NCBI RefSeq assembly: GCF_035222375.1
Contig: NC_085890.1
Location: 3,968,001-4,032,000, forward strand
Direction: 5' to 3'
Origin: Podospora pseudocomata
Lineage: Eukaryota > Ascomycota > Sordariomycetes > Sordariales > Podosporaceae
DNA: 64,000 bases
Positions 33,153 to 44,762 of this stretch are shown here, in pieces. The first letter of the stretch is position 1; every line of letters starts with the position of its first letter. The translations under genes and the position numbers were made by a program. The notes beneath the pieces are model-generated. The model was not told the DNA's origin and ran no database searches. It was given only the letters and a program-made list of their open reading frames with translations.

Positions 33153-34345
33153 GGTGGCGGAGGCAGAGGGCGGCGGGCGCGGCGCGGGACGAGGGGCTAG
33201 GTATTAACGTTCGGGGCCAACCTGGTTGACGGGCAGGCTAATGTGTTGAGACGCTCTCCTGCAGGACGAAGCGATCGCCGGTCGAAACGGAAAACGTCAC
33301 GGTACCGGGAAACTCCCCTCTGGCCAACGGTGGCTTGCAGACTGGAGGAGGTCCTTGGTCAAAGCCCACACGCGCTAGACAAGCAGCATCGTTGGAAGAA
33401 AAGAGGGAGAGGAGCAGCGAGGAGAGTCGCCAAGCGGGGATGGCGCAGGACAGTCAAGGACAATTGCTGCAGCACAGCGAGACCTGTGTGGTTGCGACAA
33501 CTGGAATTGACTTTTTCGATTTGATGAACCCCCCAAAAAATTAACAGCCGGGCCGTGCGCTTCAAGGGTCAGCTGGACAAATAAGAGTATCTTACGAGGA
33601 CAAAACAGATGGGTAATGTTAGTATTTGCCTGCTGGAAACCCCCAGGCAGCTAACTCCAGCATGATGGAGAGAGAGAGAGAAAAAAAATACTTTATTACT
33701 TCTGCAGGAATAAGGAATCACAGTACGGTGTCACGGTGCTCTGGCCTCTCGCGCGCCTTGTGGTCTTGTGGTCCCCGGGCCCCTGAATTGGCTGGTCCAT
33801 CCAATTGGGACCCTGAAAGCAGCTGTGGGAGCACGGGCCATCTGCAATCTGCATGCACTTGCCCCTCCCTTCCCCACGCGTGCATTTCAAGTGCCCCGTC
33901 TCCCCTGATTGACCCCGAGAGGGAGCTCAACAAGAGAGTGAATGCTACCGTGCAGAGGAAGCGAGGACGATCTGATGGAATAGACAAGGTCAAGACGTTG
34001 CATTCTGAACTTGTTCTATCTCAAAGACCCACGTACTGGACCTCGGCAGCATCTTATAATGGAAGATTGCCTCTTCTAGAAGACGAAGAGCGGGCCGTCC
34101 CTTTGCAGCTGATGAAGCTCGTCGTCCTTCAGTTGACTCCCCATCAACGCGAGACAAGTGACACAGCCCGTTTTCGCTGTAGGGTTGCTTTTCTGTGGTG
34201 ATCAATCATCACCGCATGGACCGTTCCCGACCATACAATCATGCTGGAAGAGTGTCGATCGAAGCCATTAAGATAGAATCATCACATGCTGCGGCTAGCC
34301 ATCATAGACATAAACTACCCCAAAGTATTTCAACAATCAAATACG
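33153..34345. other. Intergenic region, 1.2 kb
   Basis: Promoter region of the large hydrolase gene. A short GA run lies at about 33670. Chance frames up to 190 codons occur, with no family signal. No RNA gene before the tRNA at 34346. Confidence 0.55.
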
Positions 34346-34430
34346 GCGCGGTTAGTTTAGTGGTTAGAATCCTCGCTTCCCATCTCATGTGGACAAGCGA
34401 GGGACCCGGGTTCGAATCCCGGATCGCGCA
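34346..34430 (+). tRNA. tRNA-Gly (CCC) with about 13-nt intron
   Basis: Acceptor GCGCGGT pairs with ATCGCGC and discriminator A. The D arm is TTAGTTTAGTGGTTAGAA, the anticodon stem is CTCGC/GCGAG, and the loop reads TTCCCA, then an intron of about 13 nt, then A. The T arm is CCGGGTTCGAATCCCGG. Anticodon CCC gives Gly. Total 85 nt. Confidence 0.92.
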
Positions 34431-35063
34431 ATTGCGCCGTTTCTTTTGCATTTTTGGCTCTGCTCTTGACTCTCAGCTTAAGACCCGTTTCCATTTTTGA
34501 CCTCCAATACGGAGTATCGTCCACATCCAAAGATAAAGCAAAAAGATCAAACAAGTGTGAAATACTCAATTTCTCTTCGAAACAGCACTGATCTCAATTG
34601 CGGCGGTGTTTTGATTGCAAGACTGCCAGGCCATGGCACAGGGGGGGCTCTTATCAGTCTTTTGGAAATGAAGGATTCCAATGATTATAGGGGCACGGGG
34701 GCTCCTCCGATTCTGCCTCTGTAGACCGCTCTCTGTACAGAAAGCTCAACTGACGTCATTCGCCCTCTTAAAAGAACAGGGATGCTGACGACGAGTTGGG
34801 ACTGCGTGCCAAGGAAGAGACAACAGTGCCTCATGCTTCACTGGGCACAACTTCTTCTGAGAAAAGCAGAGCCAGATATGCTTTCACATATTCTTTTAAT
34901 TGACTCGCCCCGTTTACCTCACTTGAACACGGCTCCCAAGCTCAGTTGCTCTGCCGACACAAAGAACCACTCAGCCTGCTCATAACTGCCCCTTGATTGT
35001 ACTTGACCACTAGCTACCTCTCATGTTCACATAAGGGGCCACTCAATTTCACAAACAAACGCT
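34431..35063. other. Intergenic region
   Basis: About 0.6 kb upstream of the hydroxylase-like gene. No coding or RNA feature recognised. Pyrimidine-rich just before 35064. Confidence 0.6.
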
Positions 35064-36203
35064 ATGGACATCCTCTTATCCCTCCCAATAGCCTCCTACT
35101 TCTTCTCCACCTCGGTCACATCATGGTCAACCTCACTCAACCTCCTCTTCTTCTACATGACCTGGTCGACCCTGGTGCTCACTCACTCCCCCATCCAAAT
35201 CGAACTCATCGGCACAACCGCCATCCGCCTCGTCTTTTGGCTGATACCATCCCTCTTATTCCTGCTGTTCGATAATCTCATCCCCTCCGTCGCCCGAACA
35301 ATAAAACACAACGGCGCATCCGCCCTGCCACCAACCGACTTCAAAACCCTCTCCAGACTTCTCGCCCTGGCCCTCTTCAACCTCGCTCTCGAAACCGCTG
35401 TTGAAGCTGGCCTGTCCCTCGGCCTCTCCCTCCTCCTCAAACAACCCGTCTTCCGCACCTCCACCACGCTGCCTCTCCCATGGCAAATAGCCAAGCAACT
35501 CGCCCTGCTGTTCACCCTTCGCGAGATACTCACCTACTACACCCACCGCTACTGGCTCCACGGCACCCCCCCTCCCACCCCGCCATCCACCATCAGCAAA
35601 AGGCTCAAGCTCCCCAAGGCACCCAAACCACGCTACCTCCCGTCACTGCACAAATCCTACGCCCATCGATACCGCTCCCCTCCCTTTGCCCTCCAAGTCA
35701 GAGTCGACCACCCCTTTTCTTTTCTGCTCCACCGTTTCGTGCCAACCTACCTCCCTGCTCTCATCCTGCGTAATAACCTCCACCTGCTCACCTTTTTTGT
35801 GTTTCTCGCCCTCACGACGGCGGAAGAAACACTGTCGCATTCTTCCTACACCATCATCCCGGGCGTGATCATGGGTGGGATAACCAGGCGGACGTGTATG
35901 CACTACACGGGGAGGAAGCCAGGAAATTACGGGACGTGGGGGATGTTGGATTGGGTCCATGGGACTGGACTGGGGAAGAGGGATGTCTGGGATGATGTAA
36001 GGGATGAGGCGTCCAAGCATCAGCTGAGGGAGAGGGGGGAAGATCTGGTGGATGATGCCGGGGGCAAGGTGGAAAAGGCGTTGAGGAGGAGCAAGAGGAA
36101 TTTGAACAGGAGTAAAAGCGGGAAGAGGGGGATGAGCAATAAGCGGGGGAAGGGGTGGATGGTGGAGGATGAGGATGATTCGGAGGGAGATTGGGTGCCT
36201 TGA
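35064..36203 (+). CDS. Membrane protein of the fatty acid hydroxylase / sterol desaturase superfamily
   Basis: Single exon, 379 residues. Several membrane segments precede a His-rich core: LREILTYYTHRYWLH (H-x4-H), LPSLHKSYAHRYRSPPF (H-x4-H with HR), and after another membrane pair a last block near CMHYTGRKPGNYGTWGMLDW. The spacing is that of the di-iron oxygenases of the ERG3/SUR2/C4-methyl-sterol-oxidase superfamily. The usual HxxHH is weakened, since the second His of HH is replaced by Arg in the 'HR' pairs, so activity is uncertain. The C-terminal 80 residues are charged (Lys/Arg/Glu/Asp) and disordered. It probably resides in the endoplasmic reticulum. Start ATG at 35064; no intron. Confidence 0.82.
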   Translation: MDILLSLPIASYFFSTSVTSWSTSLNLLFFYMTWSTLVLTHSPIQIELIGTTAIRLVFWLIPSLLFLLFDNLIPSVARTIKHNGASALPPTDFKTLSRLLALALFNLALETAVEAGLSLGLSLLLKQPVFRTSTTLPLPWQIAKQLALLFTLREILTYYTHRYWLHGTPPPTPPSTISKRLKLPKAPKPRYLPSLHKSYAHRYRSPPFALQVRVDHPFSFLLHRFVPTYLPALILRNNLHLLTFFVFLALTTAEETLSHSSYTIIPGVIMGGITRRTCMHYTGRKPGNYGTWGMLDWVHGTGLGKRDVWDDVRDEASKHQLRERGEDLVDDAGGKVEKALRRSKRNLNRSKSGKRGMSNKRGKGWMVEDEDDSEGDWVP

Positions 36204-36448
36204 TTCTTGGATAAGCGACACGCGTAGATAATCACGGCTGTAAATGAAGAAACGAAGCAATGTATTGAACTTGATGACCCATCCGTGTATCCCTTGCATA
36301 TCCCGCTGTCTGAGTATGGCTCGGTCGATATCAGTACAGGTCTAGATCCAATATGTCCCCATGTGCATCACCGCCTGTCCCCCCACAAGTAACCCAACGC
36401 CGTTCCATGCAAAATTCTTAGCCAACTCCTCGCTGTCCCATCTCCGGC

Positions 36449-38976
36449 TTACGCCCAGCCTTTCTTGTCCTTGAACCACCGTAACGTCTCGGAGCCAGCC
36501 TTGACTCTGATTCCAAATCGTGCATCCAGCACGAAGCCCTCCCATCTGGACACCTTTTCCAGATATTGCTGACACTCTTCTGTTTTTGCTTTGCGGAAGT
36601 CTTCGGGATTGGCCTCTGGCCAGGCCTCGGGATCACAGACCTCCATCCAGGCAACCGATGCCGCCTCGTAGTGAGCAGCGGCAAGGCAGTAATCGTCCCT
36701 CGTTGGACCCTTGAAGATGTTTCTAGTCATCCACATTAGTTTCTGAACAACCTGCAAAGACATCTGATTCAAACATACCTGTCCATGCTGAGCAAAGATT
36801 CCACGAGAGCCCTTGCCTGCTTCCCCTGACCCAGCTGTCTCAGCAACGCACACTCCGCCAAAGCCGAAATAGCAAGCTCATCCTTTTCTTCCTTGATCTT
36901 GTCCAGCTTGTCCTTGGGAGCAGTACATCTTTCCCAGCTGAGATAGCCCCTCGCCCTTTCCAGCAAGAGAGCACCCATCCTCTTTGTTCCATTCCACAGG
37001 TAAATCATCTCAATGGCCGGACTGACGGCAATTATGTCGACCAGCTCCATGCCCAAATTCTTCGCCCTGTCCTCCCACTTCTGCAGCTTCCTGCAAGCAA
37101 ACACCTCAAAGGGCAGTTGTCTCGCCATAAATCTCTTCTTCCCAGCCACGGTTGGCGCTTTCCTCAGATACTCCTCGGCAAGCTTCTTGTGTTTGGCCAG
37201 CTCCGTCTCCAGTACACTCTTCTCCTGCCCCTCAGCCGTCTTGAGCTTGTGGAACGCATCTCTGTACATCTCCACCTCAGCACACCCAGCAATATAGTAA
37301 TACAGCGCGTGGCTCCAGTTGTTCAGCTCGACGCATCTCAGAAAGTTGTCCTTCATAGACGGCCAGTCCATCACATACATCGATGCCATGCTCAGCTCAA
37401 AATTCATCAAGGCCGCCACCTGGCGCATCTTGCTGTCCATGTTATTCTTGAGCGTCTCAATAGCCTCGTCGAGTTTCTTCTCGTTGGCGAGCATCCTCGC
37501 TTCTTCCAGCTTCCAGAGCCTCGAGTCGGGGTAGCGCTCTCTCATGGCAACCAACAACGCGGCACACTTCTCCTTGGGGTAGCTGACAGCCTCGAGTTCT
37601 GACGAGGCGGCAGAGTCGCCGTCATCGATTTGCTCGAGCTCGTGGTCGGGCGGTAGGATGTCTGCCATGCCGATAAATGTGTTGTAGTACGTAAGAAGAA
37701 ACAAACCAGCCATGGCCCCGTTGATGTTGGGGAACTTGGTGGCCTGCCAAAGCATACGCACCCCACGATCCCGGTCACCCTTGAAGCCGATCACATACAA
37801 GAGCTTCGAAAAGACAGGCGGAACCATGGAGATGATCAGGAGAAGCACTCCAAAGCACATGTTGGCGCCGCTGTGGACAAAGATATCCACGGTAGACTTG
37901 AACAGCGCCGTATCTGCGCCCGCAGCATTCATTTGCGCCAGCTGCGCGGCGCTCGAAGGCGTCTGCGCGCCATCTTGTGGTGTGTCGATATCTTTGCCCT
38001 TGACAGATGGTGGTCGTGATTGAAGAGGTGTTTGGAAATTTTCCGGTGTTCCGGGAGACGATGACGCCAGTTTTCCGAGTTTCTCATCCAGTACAGCCGT
38101 GTCGTCGGCTTTTGGTTTCGTGCCTGCCCCCTTCTCGTCCGTCTCTTCGGGTATCGGGGTGGGTGGATCTTCAAGGTCGGCGAATTCGGACTCGTCAAAT
38201 GTGCCCGGCATGGGATCCTCGGAGAAGCTCGTCCTCCTCCCAGAAGCAGTTCTCCCCGCTGGTGGCCGCGCGGAAGCCTCGGAAGAAATACCATTGATTG
38301 AGTCAAGGTACTGCTGTTCGGCCGTCATGATCCCTTCCAACGTGACAAATGCCTTGCGCAGCTTGTAAAACCCCTTGATGCCCTCAGTCAAACTCTCATG
38401 CATGACGGCAACAACAGCATTCATCAGTTGCGCCTCGGCATGAACAAGCGCAAACTCCGAACCAGGAGGGTAGATGTTGCTCGTCCCTCCCTCTGCCGGG
38501 CCAGTAGGTTTCGCAACAGACGAATACCAATACCCAGCCGAAGCCGTACCGTTGGCTTTGGCCGCCTCCTTCTCGGCCTTTGTCTTGTCATCCCAAGCCC
38601 TGGCTTCCGTTGCGTTCAGTCTAGTTGCGGCCTCGTTCATGATATCCTTTTCGAAACTGAGAATGCTCCTCATAAACGTCGAAACTCCCATTCCGAGGGC
38701 GTGGAAGGTTGAGGAGTCTTCCCGCATGCGCAGCCGCACCTCTGCCCCCTCGATATCGTCATTCATTATTAGGCCGGCGGCCACCATGGCATCCTCCATG
38801 TCCTGAATTTCTTGCTCATTTTCGGAAACAGTTCCCTTTTTCTTCTTGCTACCGAACTTGGCGCCATTGAGAGAATGGGTGCTTGTCGTGGGACTCGACA
38901 CTGTACTTGGAGGTTTCGTGGACGATTTGGAGGCTGGAGCAGCAGAGCCGCGGAACCACGATCGAAGGCCCGACAT
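36449..38976 (-). CDS. IML2: Iml2-type inclusion body clearance protein (TTC39-like)
   Basis: Exons 38976-36779 and 36722-36449 (56-nt intron) give 823 residues. The start was set at ATG 38976 ([14 protein letters not shown]); sequence further upstream in the same frame lacks a matching start. Core family blocks are present: [20 protein letters not shown], then [60 protein letters not shown], and tetratricopeptide-like repeats to the end ([19 protein letters not shown]). In yeast Iml2 helps clear protein inclusions through lipid droplets and lies at mitochondria or the cytosol. A low-complexity, Pro/Ser-rich insert near residues 250-340 is common in filamentous fungi. This is an ordinary conserved gene. 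Confidence 0.92.
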
Positions 38977-40041
38977 GGCGGCGCCAGTGAGGTTGGTGGC
39001 GAATACGTCGAGACAGCTTCGAGAAGAAAGTAGCCAAGGCAGAAGAAGTGTGGCTGTCGATATTATTCGCAGGTCTGCTCGAACTGTAGAGATCAAGAGA
39101 AGAGTCCAAGTGATATGCTGTGGAGCAATGCCGTTGAACAACGAAGCGAGAGGAAGAGAAAACCGGCAGCACCGGTAGTCGCAAGTGGAGAGAAACTGCA
39201 AAGAGGATAGAGAATACCTCGAGGCTGTGGAGGGTTTTGTTTCTTTGAGTTCCAGGGCGGGCTGTTGAACGTCCCGATCCCTGCGAGCGCCTCCAACGGC
39301 GTTAAGGAAACCGCTGACGCAGGCAGCGGGCAGGGAAGAGCCCCGCTACCTCCAGGGCCTTGCGGTACCCGGAGCCCCAGGTAGGTTGTGGTCGGGTGCC
39401 TGGAATGAACTTAACCCCACGGCACCGGTCAGTGAGAGATGACGGCGAGATCGCAGCGCCATTGGGGGGGTTTTCGTGTCCATCACGTTCATTAACTATT
39501 TGCCGACCGCGCCAATGACATAACCAAGCTTTTGCAAAGATCTGCTTGGCGATGGATGAGATGATGACTGTAGTGACGTCCATAGGAGTTACTGAATACC
39601 ACACAGCATAGGTACCATCCTTAGCCTACCCCGAGCCCCTTGCTATCTCCCGTCCATATTGTGCCTGGAAAATAAATACAAAACTCTCCGAACCCAGAAG
39701 TAAACCCCCAGACACAGCCTGACTCGTCAGCGCTACACAGTCGTTTAGAATCAAAAGTGACGTGAGCGGCGGCTGTGCTCTTATCTAATCATTTCCCCGC
39801 TGGTCTGTGCTTCTGTTGCTCCGCTTTTTCGAGCTGATCCATGTCCCTCCTGGGCGGCCCAGGCATCGCAAGGCAATCGCAATCCCCAGTCTGGGCACCA
39901 AGCACAAGCAACAGCCGCCCGCCGCCGGCTTTACTCTGTACATCAACAACGCCTCCGATCCCCCCTCCATCTCAACCGACTTCCCCTCCTGAAACCAGAT
40001 ACGACCCAGATCCTACCCACACCACAACCACTCACATCAAA
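38977..40041. other. Divergent promoter region of IML2 and SEM1
   Basis: About 1.1 kb between two divergent housekeeping genes. No further gene is supported. A pyrimidine-rich tract lies just before the SEM1 start. Confidence 0.6.
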
Positions 40042-40445
40042 ATGGCCACCTCCAAGGCCCCCTCTGCGGACCCCAAGTCCAGCTCCGACCTTCCCGCCGA
40101 GCAGCCCCAACAGCAAAAGCAGCAGACCCTCGAGGAGGATGACGAGTTTGAGGACTTCCCTGTCGATGGTACAACCCCCTTTCTTGCTGCCATATCCACA
40201 ACAGGACAACTAATCCGGGTCATGGGGAAACAGACTGGCAAGCGGATGACACAGAAGCCACCCAGAACCAGCAGCCACAACATCTCTGGGAGGAGTCCTG
40301 GGACGACGATGACACGACAGATGATTTTTCCAACCAACTCAAGTATGCGTTTTCTCCTACAGCCTCACGATGCAATGGAACTAATACGAAACAACCAAAC
40401 AGGGAGGAGCTTAAAAGGGTTGAGGCGTCCAAGAACAAACGGTGA
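40042..40445 (+). CDS. SEM1: 26S proteasome lid subunit Sem1 / DSS1
   Basis: Three short exons, 40042-40168, 40234-40342 and 40403-40445 (introns 65 and 60 nt), give 92 residues, the family's usual size. The acidic, Trp-containing core is diagnostic: LEEDDEFEDFPVDDWQADDT (crossing the first intron) and LWEESWDDDDTTDDFSNQL, followed by the helical end KEELKRVEASKNKR. Sem1/DSS1 is part of the proteasome lid and of TREX-2 mRNA-export and BRCA2-type repair complexes. The N-terminus is Gln/Pro-rich, as in other filamentous fungi. Such small multi-exon genes are easily missed. Confidence 0.95.
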
Positions 40446-40770
40446 TTCGATTTGGCGAGCAAACACCGAGTTATCAAGGGGAAGGGATATCGAGAAAATA
40501 CAATTATGATTATTGTCACATTAAATATGAAGGCCATTTCATGTTCGACGCGCCACTCTTATGGACATTAGAGGTACGCCCAAGGAAATAGACAAAGGAC
40601 AGGAAATACACCAGCCACGCCGCGTGACGTCAGGGCCTGGTTGATACAAACTAATAAACTTCCGTCTGGCCAAAAGAAATGCTCAGTTGCTCTATCTAGG
40701 TATTGCGATTCAGGTATTTGCGACACTAAAGACTACAGAAACTCCGTAATTTTCCCACACGGCCCATGAT
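40446..40770. other. Intergenic region between SEM1 and PGK1
   Basis: About 0.3 kb of converging 3' ends. Nothing else recognised. Confidence 0.6.
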
Positions 40771-42149
40771 TTACTTGCGCTCGCTCAGCGCCGTGACACC
40801 GGGCAGCTCCTTGCCCTCGAGAAGCTCCAAGCTGGCACCACCACCAGTGGAGACGTGGCTGAGCTTGTCCTCGACACCATACTTGGCCGCAACAGTGGCG
40901 GTGTCACCACCACCAATGATGACGACCTTGCCGTTCTGGGCAGCGTCTACCGCAGCATCAAGGGTAGCCTTGGTGCCGTTGGCAAACTTGTCGAACTCGA
41001 ACACGCCAGCGGGGCCGTTCCAGAGGATGGTCTGGGCCTCATCGATGGCCTGCTTGTAGAGCTTGATGGACTCCTCGCCGCAGTCAAGACCCATCCAGCC
41101 ATCGGGGATGCCCTCAGAGTCGGTAGCCTTGCCAGTGTTGGCGTCCTTGTCAAACTTGTCGGCAGTGATGTAGTCGACGGGGAGGACAACCTTGACGTTG
41201 TTCTTCTTGGCCTTCTCCATCAGGTCACCAACAGTCTTGGAGCCAGCATCGTCAAAGAGGGAGTTGCCAATGGGGACATTGTAGAGGGTCTTTTTGAAGG
41301 TGAAAGCCATGCCACCGCACACAATGAGTGTGTTGACCTTCTCAAGGAGGTTGTCGATGAGCTGGATCTTGTCAGAGACCTTGGCACCACCAAGGATGGC
41401 GAGGAATGGTCTCTTGGGGTTCTCGAGAGCCTGGGCAAAGTAGTCAAGCTCCTTCTTCATGAGGAAACCGGCAGCCTTTTGGGGAAGGTCGACGCCAACC
41501 ATGGAGGAGTGGGCGCGATGGGCAGTGCCGAAGGCATCGTCTGACGGCCGTTAGCAATCAGATCATGTAGAGCAGTCAGGATAGTTCAACTTACTGACGT
41601 AGATGTCACCGAGCTTGGTGAGCCCCTTGCGGAACTCGTCAACCTTGGCCTTGTCGGCCTTGACCTTGTTGCCCTCGGCATCGACACCCTTGCCCTCCTC
41701 CTCAACGTGGAAGCGGAGGTTCTCGAGAAGGACGACGTCTCCGTTATCGGCCTTGTTGACAATCTCCTCCACCTCGGGACCAACGCAGTCGGGGGCGAAG
41801 GTGACCTTCTTGCCGAGCTGCTTCTCAAGCTCGGGGAGGACGGGCTTCAGGGAGTACTTGGGGTTGACCTGGCCGTTGGGGCGGCCGAGATGGGACATGA
41901 GGATGACGGCCTTGGCGCCATGGTCGACGGCATACTTGATGGTGGGGATGGCACCGACGATACGCTGGGGGTTGGTGACGTTCTTGTCGGCGTCAAGGGG
42001 GACGTTGAAGTCGACCTGAGATGAGAAGCCAATGATTAGTTTACAGATCGGATGGTCGGGATCTCAGGGAGCCAAAGACATACGCGGATGAGGACGCGCT
42101 TGCCCTTGAGGTCGACGTCCTCGATGGAGAGCTTGTTGGCGAGAGACAT
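40771..42149 (-). CDS. PGK1: Phosphoglycerate kinase
   Basis: Exons 42149-42084, 42015-41595 and 41540-40771 (introns 68 and 54 nt) give 418 residues, the normal length. All hallmarks are present: [17 protein letters not shown] (crossing the first intron), [86 protein letters not shown], and the nucleotide-site end [20 protein letters not shown]. It transfers phosphate from 1,3-bisphosphoglycerate to ADP in glycolysis, in the cytosol. Codon use is strongly biased to C-ending codons and opposite-strand frames are long as a result, as expected for a highly expressed gene. The first intron sits after codon 22. Confidence 0.98.
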
Positions 42150-43041
42150 GTTGACTAGCAATTGACGAACTGACAGTCTATGGGAGAGTGGATAGAGTGG
42201 GCGAATGATGCTTATCACGGAGACTTCAGGAAACAGACGAAAAAAAGACGCAGGCAGGTGAGAGCTGGGCTGATGTTCCAAGACCGGGGTGCCGGGTGGG
42301 AGACGGGCAAAGCTGGAGGGGTAGAGGGGTAAAAAGCTAGTGTGGGGTCATGCTAGAGCTGGTTGTGACGTCGACGGTTGGTTGGCTGTCTTTGCCCATC
42401 CGGTCTCGCTTCCGCCTTTTACTCCTTCAATATACGGAAATTGTTGAGCAATGGAAAGCTCGAGTTTCACAAAACGACAACTGCCTTAGTTAACGGTTGC
42501 GAAGGGGAAAAGAGAGAGACCTGGATGACTGTTCTTGATGGGCACCTCATACCGCCAGGGTCAAACGCTCCTTAGGATATCCGGTTTTCCTGCTTACACC
42601 GTGATGCCTCATGATGTGCAGATGTCCGGTTCTACACAGCCAATTCGTTTGCTGTCAGCCGAAGCTTCTCGCTGCGGGTGAACAGACCAAGGCTAGCAGT
42701 GCTTCATCAACTTCAGTGCCGGATATAAGCTGAGCTGGATTCATAAACCATGTCAAAACAGACCATCTATAAAGCCAGAAACGAGAGGTCTAATAAGGTC
42801 CTCAACTCCGTGCGCCGCCGGCCATGGCAAAGTCTACCGCCAAGCCGATCCCAACGTCATCCCATGTATGCCCCAACCCATGCAGAAAGATGCTGTGGTG
42901 TAAGAGAAAAGTAGAAACAAACCCCCTTATACCAATTCCCTACACGTAATACAATCTGGTGCTGTCGTCTCGTGTTCCGTCTGTTAGTGTGTGCTGTATG
43001 TCTTGTAGCAGTCATGATAGTGGCCGCCGTCGTCGTCGTAA
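42150..43041. other. Promoter region of PGK1
   Basis: About 0.9 kb between the PGK1 start and the 3' end of the Mpv17-family gene. No coding frame with support. It must hold the PGK1 promoter, but I could not fix an upstream activating element by eye. Confidence 0.55.
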
Positions 43042-43890
43042 TCATCTCGGCAGGCTCTCCTGTTCCGTATTATTCGGCTTGCTTGCCGGCTGCACGTTCT
43101 CGGCAGCATTTGTCAGAGACAGATACGCAGTCCAGGCGATACCAACCGTGGATACGAAAGGCTGTTGACAACATTAGCTGACTCCCCACAAACACAAGGT
43201 AGACTACAGTCAACTTACGAGCTGGAACTGCACCGGCATCAACCGAAAGTTGACAACCTGCACCGCAGGCCACAAAATGTAGTTCGCCTTCAATGTAGGA
43301 AAGTACATGTCCTTCATCTTCTGGGAGACCCCCTTGGTACCGCCACCCTCGGCCAGTGTCATGGCCGTGAAGAAGGCCGCCACGCCAAACGGCGCAAAGA
43401 CCAGCTGATCACACGCCACCCGCTTCATCGCCGGAACAAATGCGCTGGCTTTGGTCAAAGGAAACGTGCTCTCGAGAAACTTGAACCACCGAAATTGTAC
43501 GGGTGCCATGCAGAAGCCGTAGGCCATAAAGCGGGTCAAGCGCTCAAAGTCGAAGGGGGGAGGGAGGGCTTTGGAGTCGGGGATGAGGTCGCGGTCGCTC
43601 AGGGGGTTCTTGCGGTCGAGTTCGTGGATTTCGATGGCAGCCGCGTCTTCTCGAGCGTCGAGGCCATAGGGGTGCTTGCGAACAGCGCGCTGACGAATCG
43701 CCGTGATGGACTGGGCGACCGTATCGGCTATACCACCCAGGATGGCGTTGCTCACCATCATGGTGAGAACTTGAAACAAAACTGTCAGCATGTTTTTAAA
43801 GAAGCCATCAGGATGATGGAAGAATCACGTACTCGGTCGTTCCTCGTAGTAGCCATTAAAACGGCTGGTAAGTCGTGCGAAGAGAGCCAT
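43042..43890 (-). CDS. Mpv17/PMP22 family membrane protein
   Basis: Exons 43890-43833, 43769-43219 and 43161-43042 (introns 63 and 57 nt) give 242 residues. The N-terminus MALFARLTSRFNGYYEERP and ILTMMVSNAILGGIADTVAQ, then RFMAYGFCMAPVQFRWFKFL, then RVACDQLVFAPFGVAAFFTA, and finally YILWPAVQVVNFRLMPVQFQ and FVSTVGIAWTAYLSL, are the conserved Mpv17 blocks with four membrane segments. Members sit in the mitochondrial inner or peroxisomal membrane and are thought to form channels or transporters; yeast Sym1 is needed under heat stress. A charged 50-residue insert after the first segment is typical of ascomycete members. Confidence 0.93.
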
Positions 43891-44762
43891 CTCGATACAG
43901 AAGATGATTGTATGTAGTAAAGGCTGGTGGTTGAGGCATTCCAGTCAGTGATTATTCGACACACGCAATGATAAAGAAAAGACGCCGAAAAATGCAGGTG
44001 CCAAGACAGAACAAATTGATGTCGCCAATGCTGAAGCCGTTGATGCTGAAAGATAGTGGCATGGACCCGCGACAGAGCACTCAGGTGCCGCCAAGAAACC
44101 CCAGCATGGTGAAAGAAAGGGATACCTACCAGTGTCCCATAGATGAATCTAGAGTTGAGGGAGCGAAGCCAGCGCCTACGATTTAGTTCCCAAGTCATCT
44201 CGGAAGAAGAAATAGTTGTAGTAGTCCATCCAACGGGGTCGCTGATGATATCAGATGCAAAGAGGGACGCTTCAAGATTCATTGTGCCCTGTTCCCGTCT
44301 GTTGGCCAGCGGGCCAAGCCAGCGCCCAGTGCACCTCTATGACGACACTGGGTGGCACAGGGGACGCCCCCCAAGCACTGCCAGTCTGCTGGCTGCTAGC
44401 TTATCTCCAGCGGGCGATAAGGACGGGAAGTGTCTTGCTGCCTGTCCACAGATTTGACTTCCAGCGTGTGAGGTGAGTTCAAGCAAGCAATGAACGATGA
44501 CTATAGGTATCTCGGGTGCAAGCCCATTCAGCAAATCAACTAGAGATGGGATGTGAAAATATTTATTTCTCGTCAAAGAATATAGACCCCTATTCCCCCA
44601 CGCACCCGACCGTCCGTCACTTTAGCCGCAGCTCAATTCAGCCCCGTCCCGCCTCACCACCGCTCCACTGTTTACATTGAGGCTACACCACATTCATTCA
44701 CCCCAAACAACGGCACCAAGATTAACCTCCCGTCAAGATATTAATTCCGCATCTCGCCTCGC
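43891..44762. other. Upstream region of the Mpv17 gene, with a leader-like open frame
   Basis: A minus-strand ATG frame of 51 codons begins at 44282 (MNLEASLFASDIISDPVGWT) and meets a donor-like GTAGGT near 44132. It could be an upstream exon, an upstream frame in the leader, or chance. Otherwise nothing is seen before the laccase stop at 44763. Confidence 0.35.

Noticed and set aside
33626-34201. 191-codon plus-strand frame in the gap before tRNA-Gly
   Set aside because: No domain, no splice context, and composition like non-coding sequence.
40855-41544. Long plus-strand frames opposite the PGK1 exons
   Set aside because: They mirror the strong codon bias of PGK1 and show no family signal.
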